Positions 43,193-53,200 of a stretch of DNA of 64,000 nt are shown here, one piece after another. Both the position numbers and the translations under genes were made by a program. The stretch spans positions 62,001-126,000 of the forward strand of contig NZ_JBBHLB010000009.1 in the NCBI RefSeq assembly GCF_037572415.1, written 5' to 3'. Below the pieces are notes generated by a model, which had not been told where the DNA came from, searched no databases, and was given only the letters and a program-made list of their open reading frames with translations. Positions within the stretch are counted from its first letter, which is position 1. Each line of letters opens with the position of its first letter. Origin of the DNA: Flavonifractor porci (GTDB lineage Bacteria; Bacillota; Clostridia; Oscillospirales; Oscillospiraceae).

Positions 43193-43224
43193 GACCTCCG
43201 ACGAGCTTCGCCGGAGGTCTTATT
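43191..43224 (+). terminator. Terminator after the Xre gene
   Basis: AAGACCTCCG (43191-43200) and CGGAGGTCTT (43212-43221) form a perfect 10-base stem with an 11-base loop, overlapping the Xre stop codon and followed by a short T/A tract. Confidence 0.85.
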
Positions 43225-43276
43225 ATCTGATCTCGGCGGTCACTTCCTCACGGGTTTTCTCCCTCGGTTTCGTCAT
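43223..43276 (-). pseudogene. Truncated copy of a small element gene (17 codons)
   Basis: ATG 43276 follows AAAGGAGCG and encodes MTKPREKTREEVTAEIR before TAA. The first eight residues and the ribosome-binding site match a second, longer but frameshifted copy at 44403-44518, so this is probably the remaining start of the same gene. Confidence 0.5.
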
Positions 43277-43358
43277 GGGTGGTCGCTCCTTTCTGCCCAT
43301 AGGCAAAAGCAAAGAGCAGCCATTTCCATGATTGAAAATAGCTGCTCTTTGCTAATAT

Positions 43359-43604
43359 TTACTTCTGCTTTCTACGATTTTGAATGGTATTGATTATAGC
43401 GATAATCAGACATACAGCGGCTAAAATCAACAATAGTTGTTGTATAGGTTCTCCGTTAATTTGCCAATCCGTACTTGTATAATTGACCTGTGCTGCAATC
43501 AAACGCACATGGCAATATGTTTCGATAGTTTCTTCACAAAAACGCATAATTGCATAAAGCAAAAGTGAAATAACAGACAAAACTGCAAACTTGTCTTTAA
43601 GTAT
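43359..43604 (-). CDS. Small two-helix membrane protein, possible non-standard ATA start
   Basis: The frame encodes two hydrophobic helices (SVISLLLYAIMRF and QLLLILAAVCLIIAIINTI) and a basic tail, NRRKQK. The first standard start, TTG at 43580, has no ribosome-binding site. An ATA at 43602-43604 lies 9 bases after AAAGGA and would give (ATA)LKDKFAVLSVISL. Either ATA is used, or the original ATG was lost and the gene is decayed. Family unknown. It lies downstream of a lipoprotein gene on the same strand. Confidence 0.4.
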   Translation of the reverse strand: MLKDKFAVLSVISLLLYAIMRFCEETIETYCHVRLIAAQVNYTSTDWQINGEPIQQLLLILAAVCLIIAIINTIQNRRKQK

Positions 43605-43634
43605 AACCTATTTTCCTTTCCAGTTTATTGTAGT

Positions 43635-44021
43635 TTATTCCATTCTTTGTGTACCTAATTGTAACTGTTCAACCTTTAGTTTTGCCGTATCACTATCCTT
43701 TTGAAAATTCTCTATTTCTGAACTCTGAATAGATAAAATGATTTCATCACCAACCTGCAAATCATCAAAGGATATGTCTTTTAATTCATGTGTTTCATAA
43801 TTGCAGAAAATCATTGGAGTTTCCGAACAGTCAATAAGACACTCTTGCTGCAAAAATCCTTTCTTATCACTGCCTTTCACAGTTATGGTTTTGGTTGTGT
43901 CATCAATTTCAGTGATTACCGCATCTATTCCTAAATGCAAAACATCATCTTTTGAAGAACCACATGATACCATTGTGGCTAAACAAATAAGCAAGCACAA
44001 CATTGCTGCAATTTTTTTCAT
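43635..44021 (-). CDS. Small predicted lipoprotein
   Basis: 128 residues from ATG 44021, with AAAGGAG 9 bases upstream. Signal peptide MKKIAAMLCLLICLATMVSC with Cys20 as the lipidation site (TMVSCGSS). The mature part looks like a small beta-rich fold (VITEIDDTTKTITVKGSDKK, then DDLQVGDEIILSI), similar to OB-like domains in DUF3221-type lipoproteins. It would be anchored on the outer face of the membrane. It lies in an AT-rich cluster of small membrane-associated genes between the regulator and transfer blocks. Role unknown. Confidence 0.75.
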   Translation of the reverse strand: MKKIAAMLCLLICLATMVSCGSSKDDVLHLGIDAVITEIDDTTKTITVKGSDKKGFLQQECLIDCSETPMIFCNYETHELKDISFDDLQVGDEIILSIQSSEIENFQKDSDTAKLKVEQLQLGTQRME

Positions 44022-44081
44022 TTTATCAATCTCCTTTCTACCGTCTGGTTGTCCGTCCTGTTATATCCTCCAGCAGAAAAT

Positions 44082-44264
44082 TCATTTGCCGAATTTCGTT
44101 TTTACTACATCCGCAATTATGCTTATTATAATCCTAATTGCCAATAAAGAATATAAAAACAGAACTCCTTTCCAAGAGGAAATCCAGCCTATTTTCCAAA
44201 ATACGATACATAAAAAAGCCAATATAGCGATAGCAATAGCAACATCTCTTAATTTGTTTTTCAT
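44082..44264 (-). CDS. Small membrane protein
   Basis: 60 residues from ATG 44264 (MKNKLRDVAIAIAILAFLCI). Two hydrophobic helices, about 8-26 and 33-52, with a basic C-terminus, VVKTKFGK. The site before ATG 44264 is weak (GGGAGTG). Family unknown. It lies upstream of the lipoprotein gene on the same strand, with 60 bases between them, and is probably part of the same unit. Confidence 0.5.
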   Translation of the reverse strand: MKNKLRDVAIAIAILAFLCIVFWKIGWISSWKGVLFLYSLLAIRIIISIIADVVKTKFGK

Positions 44265-44402
44265 ATGTGACACTCCCATCAATTACCGGTTTTATCTGCT
44301 TGATTATATTTAATTTTATCACAAGACTATGAACAAATCTACATTGTTTCAGCCTGTCGGCAGCGTTTTGCTCCGTTATGCAGCTTTCTGGTCTTCCTCG
44401 CT

Positions 44403-44518
44403 TTATGGGGCGGTCAGACGGAAAGAGAAGCGGCCTTTCTCAATATCAAACTCCATGCAGCCCGTTTCCGGATCTGCGTCGGTCACTCCTCGCAGGTTTT
44501 CTCTCTTGGTTTCGTCAT
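44403..44518 (-). pseudogene. Frameshifted small element gene
   Basis: ATG 44518 follows AAAGGAGCG and reads MTKPREKTCEE then TGA. Restoring one base after GAGGA continues the frame as VTDADPETGCMEFDIEKGRF and ends FSFRLTAP at 44403. Copy 43223-43276 has GAGGAAGTG where this one has GAGGAGTG, which supports a one-base deletion. The intact gene would have encoded about 38 residues of unknown function. Confidence 0.55.
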
Positions 44519-44602
44519 GGCTGGTCGCTCCTTTCTGTCCGATAAACGGCGGCTGTTGCCAGCCGCCGCCTACATGGAGGGAATGAATTGTAAATTCACT
44601 GG

Positions 44603-44764
44603 TCAATCTGCAAGCCCATTATAGGGTTCATTGACAATGACGCTTCCTTCGCTATCGTTCACCTTGGGAGAAGCCGTAACATTGGATATTGTCCAAGATC
44701 CAATAGCGACCAACAAAATATAGAGTACAACGATAACAGCTATGATTCCAGCAACCACTTTCAC
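44603..44764 (-). CDS. Short membrane peptide, possible gene remnant
   Basis: Frame from GTG 44764 to TGA 44603, 53 codons, with a hydrophobic helix (VVAGIIAVIVVLYILLVAIG) and a polar tail, TASPKVNDSEGSVIVNEPYN. No good ribosome-binding site. The frame extends upstream (AILAFPVGIV) to a stop at the terminator, so the gene may have lost its start. Function unknown. Confidence 0.35.
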   Translation of the reverse strand: MKVVAGIIAVIVVLYILLVAIGSWTISNVTASPKVNDSEGSVIVNEPYNGLAD

Positions 44765-44798
44765 TATCCCAACAGGGAAAGCTAAAATTGCGTTACAC

Positions 44799-44839
44799 TA
44801 AAAGTTGCCCTCTCCGTTAATGGGAGAGGGCAACTTTTA
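44799..44839 (-). terminator. Terminator after the CD1845-like gene
   Basis: Perfect 17-base inverted repeat TAAAAGTTGCCCTCTCC (44799-44815) and GGAGAGGGCAACTTTTA (44823-44839), overlapping the stop codon of the gene that ends at 44837. It marks the 3' end of the long - strand transfer operon. Confidence 0.9.
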
Positions 44840-45136
44840 TCCATAAACCAAATCCTGTATTGCAAACTTCAAATCCTGCACCTTGCCCAGCAGCCAAAAG
44901 GCCAGCTTCGGCAGCCCAAAGGGGCTTATGAGAAACGCGATCACCAACAGGATAAGGCCGTTCTGCGGGGAGTATGTCACCAGGACGGCCACGCCCAGCA
45001 GGGCGATTACCGTACTGAGCAGCCCCAGCACCAAGCCGGATACATAGACCATCCCCACACAAATCCAGATGGCCAGGGTGAGCAGCAGGATCACCGGCGC
45101 AATCACAATCTTCAAAATCAGTTTCAATGCGGTCAT
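44837..45136 (-). CDS. CD1845-family membrane protein
   Basis: 99 residues from ATG 45136, overlapping the preceding stop (ATGA). Two to three membrane helices (LILKIVIAPVILLLTLAIWI, VYVSGLVLGLLSTVIALLGV, LILLVIAFLISPFG) and the end LGKVQDLKFAIQDLVYG match the CD1845 family common in CTn/Tn1549-type elements. Role in transfer is unknown. It is the last gene before the terminator. Confidence 0.8.
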   Translation of the reverse strand: MTALKLILKIVIAPVILLLTLAIWICVGMVYVSGLVLGLLSTVIALLGVAVLVTYSPQNGLILLVIAFLISPFGLPKLAFWLLGKVQDLKFAIQDLVYG

Positions 45137-45444
45137 TTCATGGCCTCCTCTCGACGATCCAAATACTTCTGGCACAGACGGCGGACCTGTTCCTCGTCGG
45201 CCTCGTTTTCTTCCCGGCGTCCCTTTGTCAGCTGAATGGAGGCAAAAGATTCATACTCGACCAGCAGATGGTCAAACAGTTCCTCCGGGGTCCGACACAC
45301 ATCACCCTCGCAATAGGGCGGGTCCGGGGGTGAACCGTTGAAGGACACGCAGACATATCCATATCGGCTCTTGTAGACTTCCAGCTCCATATCCTGTGCC
45401 AGATAGTCCTCGAAAATCTCTAAAACCTTTTCAAAGGTCAACAT
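45133..45444 (-). CDS. Small conserved element protein, unknown
   Basis: 103 residues from ATG 45444, with AAAGGAG upstream. Sequence features: MLTFEKVLEIFEDYLAQDME, KSRYGYVCVSFNGS, EGDVCRTPEELFDHLL and a charged C-terminal helix (EEQVRRLCQKYLDRREEA). It is regularly seen next to CD1845-type genes in these elements, but I know no function. Translationally coupled to the next gene by a 4-base overlap. Confidence 0.65.
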   Translation of the reverse strand: MLTFEKVLEIFEDYLAQDMELEVYKSRYGYVCVSFNGSPPDPPYCEGDVCRTPEELFDHLLVEYESFASIQLTKGRREENEADEEQVRRLCQKYLDRREEAMK

Positions 45445-45606
45445 CGGTATCTCAACTCCTTTGTGAGATGTGAGAACACTTTGCTATCTGCCTTTATTAT
45501 CCGGCAAGCACCAGAAAAAGGCAAGGATGCGGACAAAAAGAAAAAGCGGAGGAAGGCGCGGCGAAAAGAACGCCGTTCCTTCCTCCGCAGATGGGATATA
45601 TACCCC

Positions 45607-45951
45607 TCACGATAGATTGGAGAGCTGGGTCAGGATTTCCTTCACGCCCTCCCATAGCTGCTCCTGCCGCTGGGCTATATCCTCCAGGTCAGCGTCGTAG
45701 ACACGCCCGGTCTCATGTACTCGGCGGGTAAGCTGGTTCAGATTGTTGCTGCTCCGGCGCAGCAGGGACACCAACTCCTTCAGCTCCGGCAAATCCAGCT
45801 GCACCACATAACCGTCCAGCGCCATCTTTCGTAGATAGGCTTCCCGGTTCTTCGTCCCAACTTGGGACATCTTCTGCTCGATCAGCGCCAGCTCCTCCGG
45901 GGAGACCCGGAAATTCACCTGGACATCCCGCTTACGGTTGGGGGCACTCAC
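45607..45951 (-). CDS. mobC: Relaxosome protein MobC
   Basis: 114 residues from GTG 45951, with AGGAGGTGG upstream and a GTGA overlap with the preceding stop. The pattern KRDVQVNFRVSPEELALIEQ, then NREAYLRKMALDGYVVQLDL and LVSLLRRSSNNLNQLTRRVH, is the MobC ribbon-helix-helix family (PF05713). MobC binds oriT next to the relaxase and helps strand opening. The cognate relaxase is at 40953-42362. Confidence 0.93.
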   Translation of the reverse strand: MSAPNRKRDVQVNFRVSPEELALIEQKMSQVGTKNREAYLRKMALDGYVVQLDLPELKELVSLLRRSSNNLNQLTRRVHETGRVYDADLEDIAQRQEQLWEGVKEILTQLSNLS

Positions 45952-46754
45952 CGTTCCACCTCCTGTTTCTTCGGCAAAGCAGGCTTGTGGGCGGGCGGCT
46001 CCTGTTTGAGCTTTTGCAAGACGGAGCCTTTCTCCGGCTCCTGGAACATTTTACGCGCCTGCCGTGTAAACAGATCGGTCAGTCCAGGATTGACTCCATC
46101 CACAACCAGATAAGCACAGTGGCGCGAAGTGCCGCTGTCCTCCGGCATAGGAATGGTCTTTGCCCAGGCTTTGTTGTCACGGGAAACACGGCCATCGCTG
46201 TCCTTATGCTGGATGGTGTTGGCAAGGATGAACTGTACTCGTTCCGCCCCGAACTTTTCCAGCACATCTTTGACCGCAGCCTCCGCATCCAGCCTGTTAT
46301 CCGCATAGTGGGTGCTGATGGCGTGTTCAATGACCTCTTTACAGTCGAGGTTTGCCTGATAAGAGCAGTTATATTGTGCCATCTCCCCATGCTGGGACGC
46401 ATAGGTGGCAGAATGGAGATAGAGAGGGATGGACCGCTGTTCTACCAAAACCTTGCACACATCATCCGCTCGGTTCTCGATGCTGTCCCGGATCACATCC
46501 ATGTATCCGGTTTCCGACTTTCCAAAGTAATGGAATATATCTGCCAGGGGTGAGGGGGAATCTAAAAGTGCCTGAGCCTGCGCGTCTGTCAGTTCCAATT
46601 CCTCCATGCACATCAAAATATCCTCCCGGATGGTGTACTCGCAGGCGTGGTTCAGGACTTCTGCCGGGGGCTGGCTTTTCAGCCAGTCCCGGTATTTGTC
46701 CTGCTCAGCGGCCATCTTCTCATAGAGGGCCGTATTCAGATCGTTGGTATTCAT
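45948..46754 (-). CDS. DUF3848-DUF3849 protein
   Basis: 268 residues from ATG 46754, with AAGGAGGTG upstream. The first half (LYEKMAAEQDKYRDWLKSQP, then ILNHACEYTIREDILMCME) matches DUF3848. The second half (IPLYLHSATYASQHGEMAQY, then CKEVIEHAISTHY and ANTIQHKDSDGRVSRDNKAW) matches DUF3849. The two domains commonly occur fused on Clostridial conjugative elements. Function unknown; position between MobC and the giant helicase suggests a role in DNA processing or establishment in the recipient. Confidence 0.85.
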   Translation of the reverse strand: MNTNDLNTALYEKMAAEQDKYRDWLKSQPPAEVLNHACEYTIREDILMCMEELELTDAQAQALLDSPSPLADIFHYFGKSETGYMDVIRDSIENRADDVCKVLVEQRSIPLYLHSATYASQHGEMAQYNCSYQANLDCKEVIEHAISTHYADNRLDAEAAVKDVLEKFGAERVQFILANTIQHKDSDGRVSRDNKAWAKTIPMPEDSGTSRHCAYLVVDGVNPGLTDLFTRQARKMFQEPEKGSVLQKLKQEPPAHKPALPKKQEVER

Positions 46755-46862
46755 ATTATCACACCTCCTTTTCGTTATATGAGAGAGAAGCAGGGACGGT
46801 TTGGTTCGCCCGGTCTATCTGTTCTTGGGGGTGGTACATGGTTGATACCTCGCTTTCTGTGG

Positions 46863-46891
46863 TTGAATTATTCATAATTCTTGAGTATAAT
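46863..46891 (+). promoter_or_regulatory. Promoter for the 46929 membrane protein gene
   Basis: TTGAAT (46863-46868), an exact 17-base spacer and a perfect TATAAT (46886-46891), 37 bases before the GTG start. Confidence 0.7.
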
Positions 46892-46928
46892 GAAATTGAC
46901 AAAACCAGTATTGGAGAGGGGAAGAAAA

Positions 46929-47162
46929 GTGAAAAAACTTATTTTAGGTATAGCAGTTATGGCAATCGGTGCTATTAGCACAATTTCTATTATTGTTGCG
47001 ACAGTATTATCTCCGTTAAATCCGTACTCTTACAATGGTGTTGACGGATGGTACGGTTGCCTTTTAGGAATGGATTTGGTTATGCCATTTACCGTTTCTA
47101 TCATTGTTGCGATTATCGGATTGGCGATTGCAGTATGGGGAGTATTTGATAAGAATAATTAA
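46929..47162 (+). CDS. Small two-helix membrane protein
   Basis: 77 residues from GTG 46929, with GAGAGGGG 8 bases upstream. N-terminal helix KKLILGIAVMAIGAISTISI and C-terminal helix TVSIIVAIIGLAIAVWGVF flank a short outer loop, SPLNPYSYNGVDGWYGC. It has its own promoter and terminator and lies on the strand opposite to the transfer operon, inserted between the DUF3848/3849 gene and the giant helicase. AT-rich; family unknown. Confidence 0.65.
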   Translation: MKKLILGIAVMAIGAISTISIIVATVLSPLNPYSYNGVDGWYGCLLGMDLVMPFTVSIIVAIIGLAIAVWGVFDKNN

Positions 47163-47193
47163 ACCTATTACCTACCCTCAGATTGGAAAGTAC

Positions 47194-47233
47194 AAAGGAC
47201 GGGCAAGTCAAACGGCTTGCTCGTCCTTTTTGT
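47194..47233. terminator. Bidirectional terminator between membrane protein and giant helicase genes
   Basis: AAAGGACGGGCAAG (47194-47207) and CTTGCTCGTCCTTT (47216-47229) pair with one G-T, followed by TTTTGTTT on the + strand. It ends directly at the stop codon of the - strand gene. Confidence 0.85.
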
Positions 47234-50200
47234 TTATCGCACCTCCTCATGTTGTTTCGGTTTCTTTTCAGAACTACGGGGTGGCACCGGGCGCTTCAAG
47301 CTGTCCAGCACCGAAGGCCGTGCGCTCTTGGCAACCACAGTTTCCGGCTGGGCGTGGCCCTTGCCGTCAATGTTCAGCAGCGTGTCCAGTTCCACCAGAC
47401 GGGCGGACTTGACTCGCAGATCATCCTCAAAGGGAAACGGCTTTCCGATTTCCTCTTTGGCTGCGGCCTGCTGTTGGTAAAGGTTGTCCAGCTGGTTTTT
47501 TACGGCTTCCAAACGCTGAGGCATCTGAGCCAGTGCATTGTCGATACGGGTGAGGTTTCCGCGCGGGTCTGTGCCGAGGCTTGCCCGGTGGGTCATCTGG
47601 CCTTTCAACAGGAGCGTATATTCCTGTTTCCAAGCGGAAAACTCCACTGACATAGTAAAGCCCCGGTAACTGCCGATCTGCACCGGTTCGGAGCCTTTGA
47701 CCTCCTTACAGGCGTCCAGCAGGGCTGCACCGGCGTTTTCTTTGTCAGTCAGCACATCGCCCCGGATCTCCATCCCCGCAAAGCCATCATCCGGGTGAGG
47801 ATGGGCGGCCAAGGTCTCCAGGTCCGCTTCAAAGCCTTTGATAAAGCCCTTGTTGGTTTCGATTTCCTGGGGGAAGTATTTGAGCAACTGATCCTCCAGG
47901 CGGTACTGCTTGCTCTGGTGGTCGGCTTTCATCAGCTTCAGACGCGCAACCTCCACATCCAAATCCATGCGCTCCTTGATACGGGGGTCTCCGGCGCACA
48001 GGGCCTTGATCTCGGCAAAGGACAGCGCCGTTTCGTCCACATCATCGCAGGAGCGGACCGGCGATTTAGAGGTCATAATCTGGCTGATGAATTTTTGCTT
48101 GTTTTCAACCGTCTGCCAGAGATAAGCGTCAAAAGTTCCCTCGGTGACATAACGGTACACATGGACAAGAGGGTTCTGGTTGCCCTGGCGCTCAATACGG
48201 CCCTTGCGCTGGGCAAGGTCTCCCGGACGCCACGGACAATCCAGGTCATGGAGGGCCACAAGGCGGTCCTGCACATTGGTGCCAGCGCCCATTTTGGAGG
48301 TGCTGCCCAGCAGAACACGCACCTGCCCGGTGCGTACCTTGGAAAACAGTTCTTTCTTCTGCACCTCGGTCTTGGCTTCGTGGATAAAAGCAATCTGCTC
48401 GGCAGGCATTCCCTGGGCGATGAGCTTTTGCCGGATGTCCTCATAGATGGTAAAGGCAGGCTCCGGCTCATCCAACGGCACAGCCTGTTCCAGCGCATGA
48501 AGTGTGGGATTGTCCAGCTGTTTGGCTGCCTTTTTGGAGGGAGCTGCCTGGGGTGTGGAAATGTCGCAGAATACCAGCTGGGTCAGCTTGTCAGCCTCGC
48601 CGTCCCGCCAGATCTGCATGATATTACCCACACACTGATTGACCTTGGTTCCGGGTTCATCCGGCAGCAGCTGATTGATGATACGCTGGTCCAGACCCAG
48701 CTTGCGGCCATCGCCGGTAATCTTGAGCATATTGTCCTCTGAGGGGTCAACGCTGCCGCTGTGTACTCTGGAGGCACGCTCGGAGAGAACCTGCACCATC
48801 TCTTTTTGGTGTTCAGTAGGCTGGGCCACGATGTTGTGGTATTCCACCTCCGGGGTGGGCAAGTTCAGCTGATCGGCGGTCTTGATGTCCGCCACCTCTT
48901 TGAACAGGTTCATCAGCTCCGGGAGGTTGAAAAACTTGCTGAATCTCGTTCTTGCCCGGTAGCCGGTGCCTTCCGGTGCCAGCTCCAGCGCCGTGACGGT
49001 TTCTCCGAAGCGGCTGGCCCAGCAGTCGAAGTGGGTCATGTTCAGCTCTTGCAAGCGGTCATACTGGAGATACCGCTGCATGGTGTAAAGTTCGGTCATG
49101 CTGTTCGATACGGGGGTGCCGGTGGCGAAAATCACACCACGGTTTCCGGTCAGTTCATCCATATAGCGACACTTCGCAAACATATCGCTGGACTTTTGGG
49201 CATCGCTGGTGGAGAGACCGGCCACATTCCGCATCTTGGTGTAAAGAAACAGGTTCTTGTAGTTGTGCGCCTCGTCCACAAACAGCCGATCCACGCCCAG
49301 CTGCTCAAAAGTCACCACATCGTCCTTGCGGCCTTCGGCTTGAAGCTTTTCCAGTCTGGCCTCCAGAGATTTCTTGGTGCGTTCCAGCTGCTTGACGGTA
49401 AACCTTTCACCGCCGCTGTACTTCACCTCGGCAATGCCCTCGGTGATCTCGTCGATCTGCTCCTGAAGGAGCCTCTCCTGGCGCTCCCGGCTGATGGGGA
49501 TTTTCTCGAACTGGCTGTGACCCATGATGATGGCATCATAGTCGCCGGTGGCAATGCGGGCGCAGAACTTCTTGCGGTTGTGGGTCTCAAAGTCCTTTTT
49601 GGTGGTGACAAGAATGTTGGCGGAGGGATAGAGCCGCAGAAACTCCGACGCCCATTGTTCGGTCAGATGGTTCGGCACAACAAAGAGGGATTTCTGACAC
49701 AAGCCCAGGCGCTTACTCTCCATGGCGGCAGCCACCATTTCAAAGGTTTTACCAGCGCCTACCTCGTGCGCCAGCAGCGTATTGCCGCCGTACAGCACAT
49801 GAGCGATAGCGTTTTTCTGGTGTTCCCGCAAGGTGATGGCCGGGTTCATGCCGCCGAAAGTAATGTGTCCGCCGTCGTATTCACGGGGACGGGTGGAGTT
49901 CATTTCCTCATTGTACTGGCGGACCAGAGCTTGGCGGCGGTCCGGGTCTTTCCAAATCCAGTCTTTGAAAGCGTCCCGGATGGCTTGCTGCTTTTGTGCT
50001 GCCAGCGTGGTTTCTTTGGCGTTCAGGACACGCCGTTCCTTGCCGTCCGCATCCTCCACGGTGTCGTAGATACGGACATCCCGCAGGTTCAAAGAATCCT
50101 CCAGAATCTTGTAGGCGTTGGCACGGCTGGTTCCGTAGGTGGTATAGGCTGCCACATTGTTCTGGCTTACAGAGCTTTTACCGGTGATCTGCCACTCAGC

Positions 50201-53200
50201 GGTGAAAGAAGAATAGTTGACCTCGATATTGCGCTGAAGATAAAACGGCGTGTCGAAGGTCTCATACATAAACTGCTGGATGTACTCTTTGTCGATCCAG
50301 GTAGCGCCCAGGCGCACCTCAATCTCCGACGCATCCAGGTCTTTGGGCTGGGCAGCGGTAAGGGCCTCCACATTGACTGCAAAGGAAGGGTCCTGCTGTG
50401 CGGCCCGCTGTGCCTGACGCAGCTTGCGCCGCACATTGCCGGACAGATACTCGTCGGCGGTCACATAATGGGGAGTGCCGTCTTTCTCCAACTGCCCAGG
50501 TACACGGAAGATCACGCCTTGCAGCTCGGCGGCCAGCTCATCGCCAGTCTTGCCGGTCAGCTCCGACATATACGCCATATCGACACAGGCTTTTTCGGAA
50601 ATTGATACGGCCAGAGCTTCACTTGCGGTATCCACAGTGTCCACCGCCTTGTGGGGCTTGATGGTGCGCTTAGTGAACATATCCGCCTTGCGCTCCAGCT
50701 TGCCGTCCTCGTCAATGACTTCCAGCGCGCAGAGCAGATAGTAGCTGGAATCATCAGCAAAGGCCAGCCGGTTCGCCCGGTCATTGATAAGGCCATATTT
50801 TGCAGAGAAGCTGTCATAGAGCCGGTTCAGTTCGGCCTGTTTATCCTGGATGGCGCTGTCCGGTGTGGCGGCATCCATTTGCAGATCAATGAGCTGCTGG
50901 ACACATTCCCGCAGACCCACCAGCCCCTTCACACGGGCTTCGGCGGTGGCATTCAGGTCAGGCCGTACCATACGGCTGTTTTCACGGTAATACACATCGC
51001 CGTCCACAACGGTGTAGGAGTAATTTTTCACATTGGGGTCAGCAGGGATAGAAGTGTCGATGGCTTCGCCCTCGCCCAGCTCCGGCAGCTCGGCTTCCTG
51101 GTAGGTGCCGCGAATGTACTTCACGGCATCATGCAGCTGATCGGCAAGCTCCAGCCCCTCAATGGGGTTCACGGTGTAGTCCATGCCGTGAGCGGTGCTT
51201 TCCGGTTCCTGTCGGCCCAGCACCATTTCCGGGTGGTCCAGGAAATAGCGGTTGATGGAAAAGCCGTCCTCGGTCTGCCCGGTCTGCGTCCACTCCGGTA
51301 CAATGTCCAGCGGGCGATCTCGCTTTTGGAGGAAGATGATGTCCGATACAACCTCGGTCCCGGCATTGGCCTTGAACGCATTGTTGGGCAGACGGATAGC
51401 CCCCAGCAGCTCGGCGCGCTGGGCCAGATACCGGCGCACGGTGGAATCTTTGGCGTCCATCGTATAGCGGCTGGTGACAAAGGCCACCACGCCACCGGGA
51501 CGCACCTGGTCCAACGCCTTGGCAAAAAAGTAGTTATGAATGCTGAAATTCAGCTTGTCGTAGGCTTTGTCCCGAACCTGATACTGGCCGAAAGGTACAT
51601 TGCCGATGGCAAGGTCATAGAAGTCCCGCCTGTCGGTGGTTTCAAAACCGGCCACGGTGATGTCGGCCTTGGGATAGAGCTGCTGGGCGATCCGCCCGCT
51701 GATGGAATCCAGCTCCACGCCGTACAGACGGCTGTTCCGCATTTCCTCCGGCAGCATACCGAAGAAATTACCCACACCGCAGGACGGTTCCAGGATGTTG
51801 CCGGTCTCAAATCCCATACGGCCCACAGCCTCGTAAATCGCTTTGATGACCGTAGGGCTGGTGTAGTGCGCGTTGAGGGTAGAACCTCTGGCAGCGGCAT
51901 ATTCCTCTGGGGTCAGCAGCTCCTTCAGCTGGGCATATTCCTTGCTCCAGCTTTCCTTGTCAGGGTCAAAAGCATCCGCCAACCCGCCCCAGCCCACATA
52001 CCGGGAGAGGACTTGCTGCTGCTCCGGCGTTGCCTGCCCGGTGGTTTCCTCCAGGTATTTCAGCAGCTTGATTGCCTCGACATTGGCCTGGAACTTGGCC
52101 TTGGGGCCGCCTTCGCCCAGGTGATCGTCAGTGATACGGAAATTCTCGGCGGTGCGGCTCAGATTGGCCTTGTATTCCTCATAAGAGGCTTTCTCGGCAG
52201 CTTTGACATTGGGGAAGGTCTGCCACTCGCCGTTTACCTGAATGGAAACGGGGTGTTCGTCCAGCACTTCATCCGGGGTTTTCTCCAGCTCGGTGACAGG
52301 TGTAGGCGGCTCCGGCTCATTGGTTCTCAGGGTCTGAACAACCACATCATAGGGCAGATGGTTCTTGTCGCCCGGATAGACAGCCACAGTCTCGGATTGG
52401 AAGGTCGGAGCTTCGGCAGCCGGTTCGGGGCGTTCCTGCCCAAAACCGTCCAGCTGACGGGCATACATCCCGCGCAGCAAAGGCGCAACCTCGCTCCACT
52501 GGAAGAACAGCATGGCCAGACGCTTTTCATCTGCATCCAGCACTTCCAGCTCAATACCTTCCGGCATCGTGCGGTAATCGGCGGTCTCGCCGGTCTCCAG
52601 CTCCATCGTTTCCACGATGTTGGGATAGGCCCGGCTCAGCCACAGGGCCACCTCCTGGTTGCTCTTGCCGTTGCGAAGAAGCTCGGAAAGCTCCGCCTTG
52701 TCCGCTTCACCAATCAGGCCATGGGCAAGCACATCCCGCAGGTCCTGGTCCACCGTATCCAGATTTGCAGGCAGGAACTCGGTATAGAAGTCATTGCGGT
52801 TATCCTCCCGCAAAAGCTGCTCAAACCGTTCCCGGCTCTCAGCCCGGTAGATGGGATAGCTCATGCCGGTGGGCAGCAGCTGCACCGTGTCATCCCGCAG
52901 CTCCGTGATCCGGTGGGCGAGGTCATCCAGATAGACAATATCCCCCACATTGTATGGAGGGACTGTTGGATCATAAGAAGTCCGTTCCCGGACCGTGCCA
53001 CGGGCCGCAGCATATTCTTCGTCTGACACAGGAACACGCGAATCGCCGGAAGAAGGCTGTTCCGGCTGGTCGGCTTGAGTGGTCTCCCTGGATATGGCCT
53101 CCACATCCCGCATGACCTGCTGAATAAAGGGGTCGTTGTCCAGCTTTTCCGGGTCCACCACATGGCCGTCCACAATGCCGCGCTGGGCCAGGGTCTCCCG

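Noticed and set aside
44403..44606. A 67-codon frame as an independent gene
   Set aside because: Its second half is better explained as the frameshifted continuation of the small gene starting at 44518; the first half has no similarity and no site.
47795..50605. Long open frames on the + strand (up to 614 codons) across the giant helicase gene
   Set aside because: They are antisense shadows of a GC-rich gene with clear methylase and helicase motifs; no start sites or recognisable protein patterns were seen.
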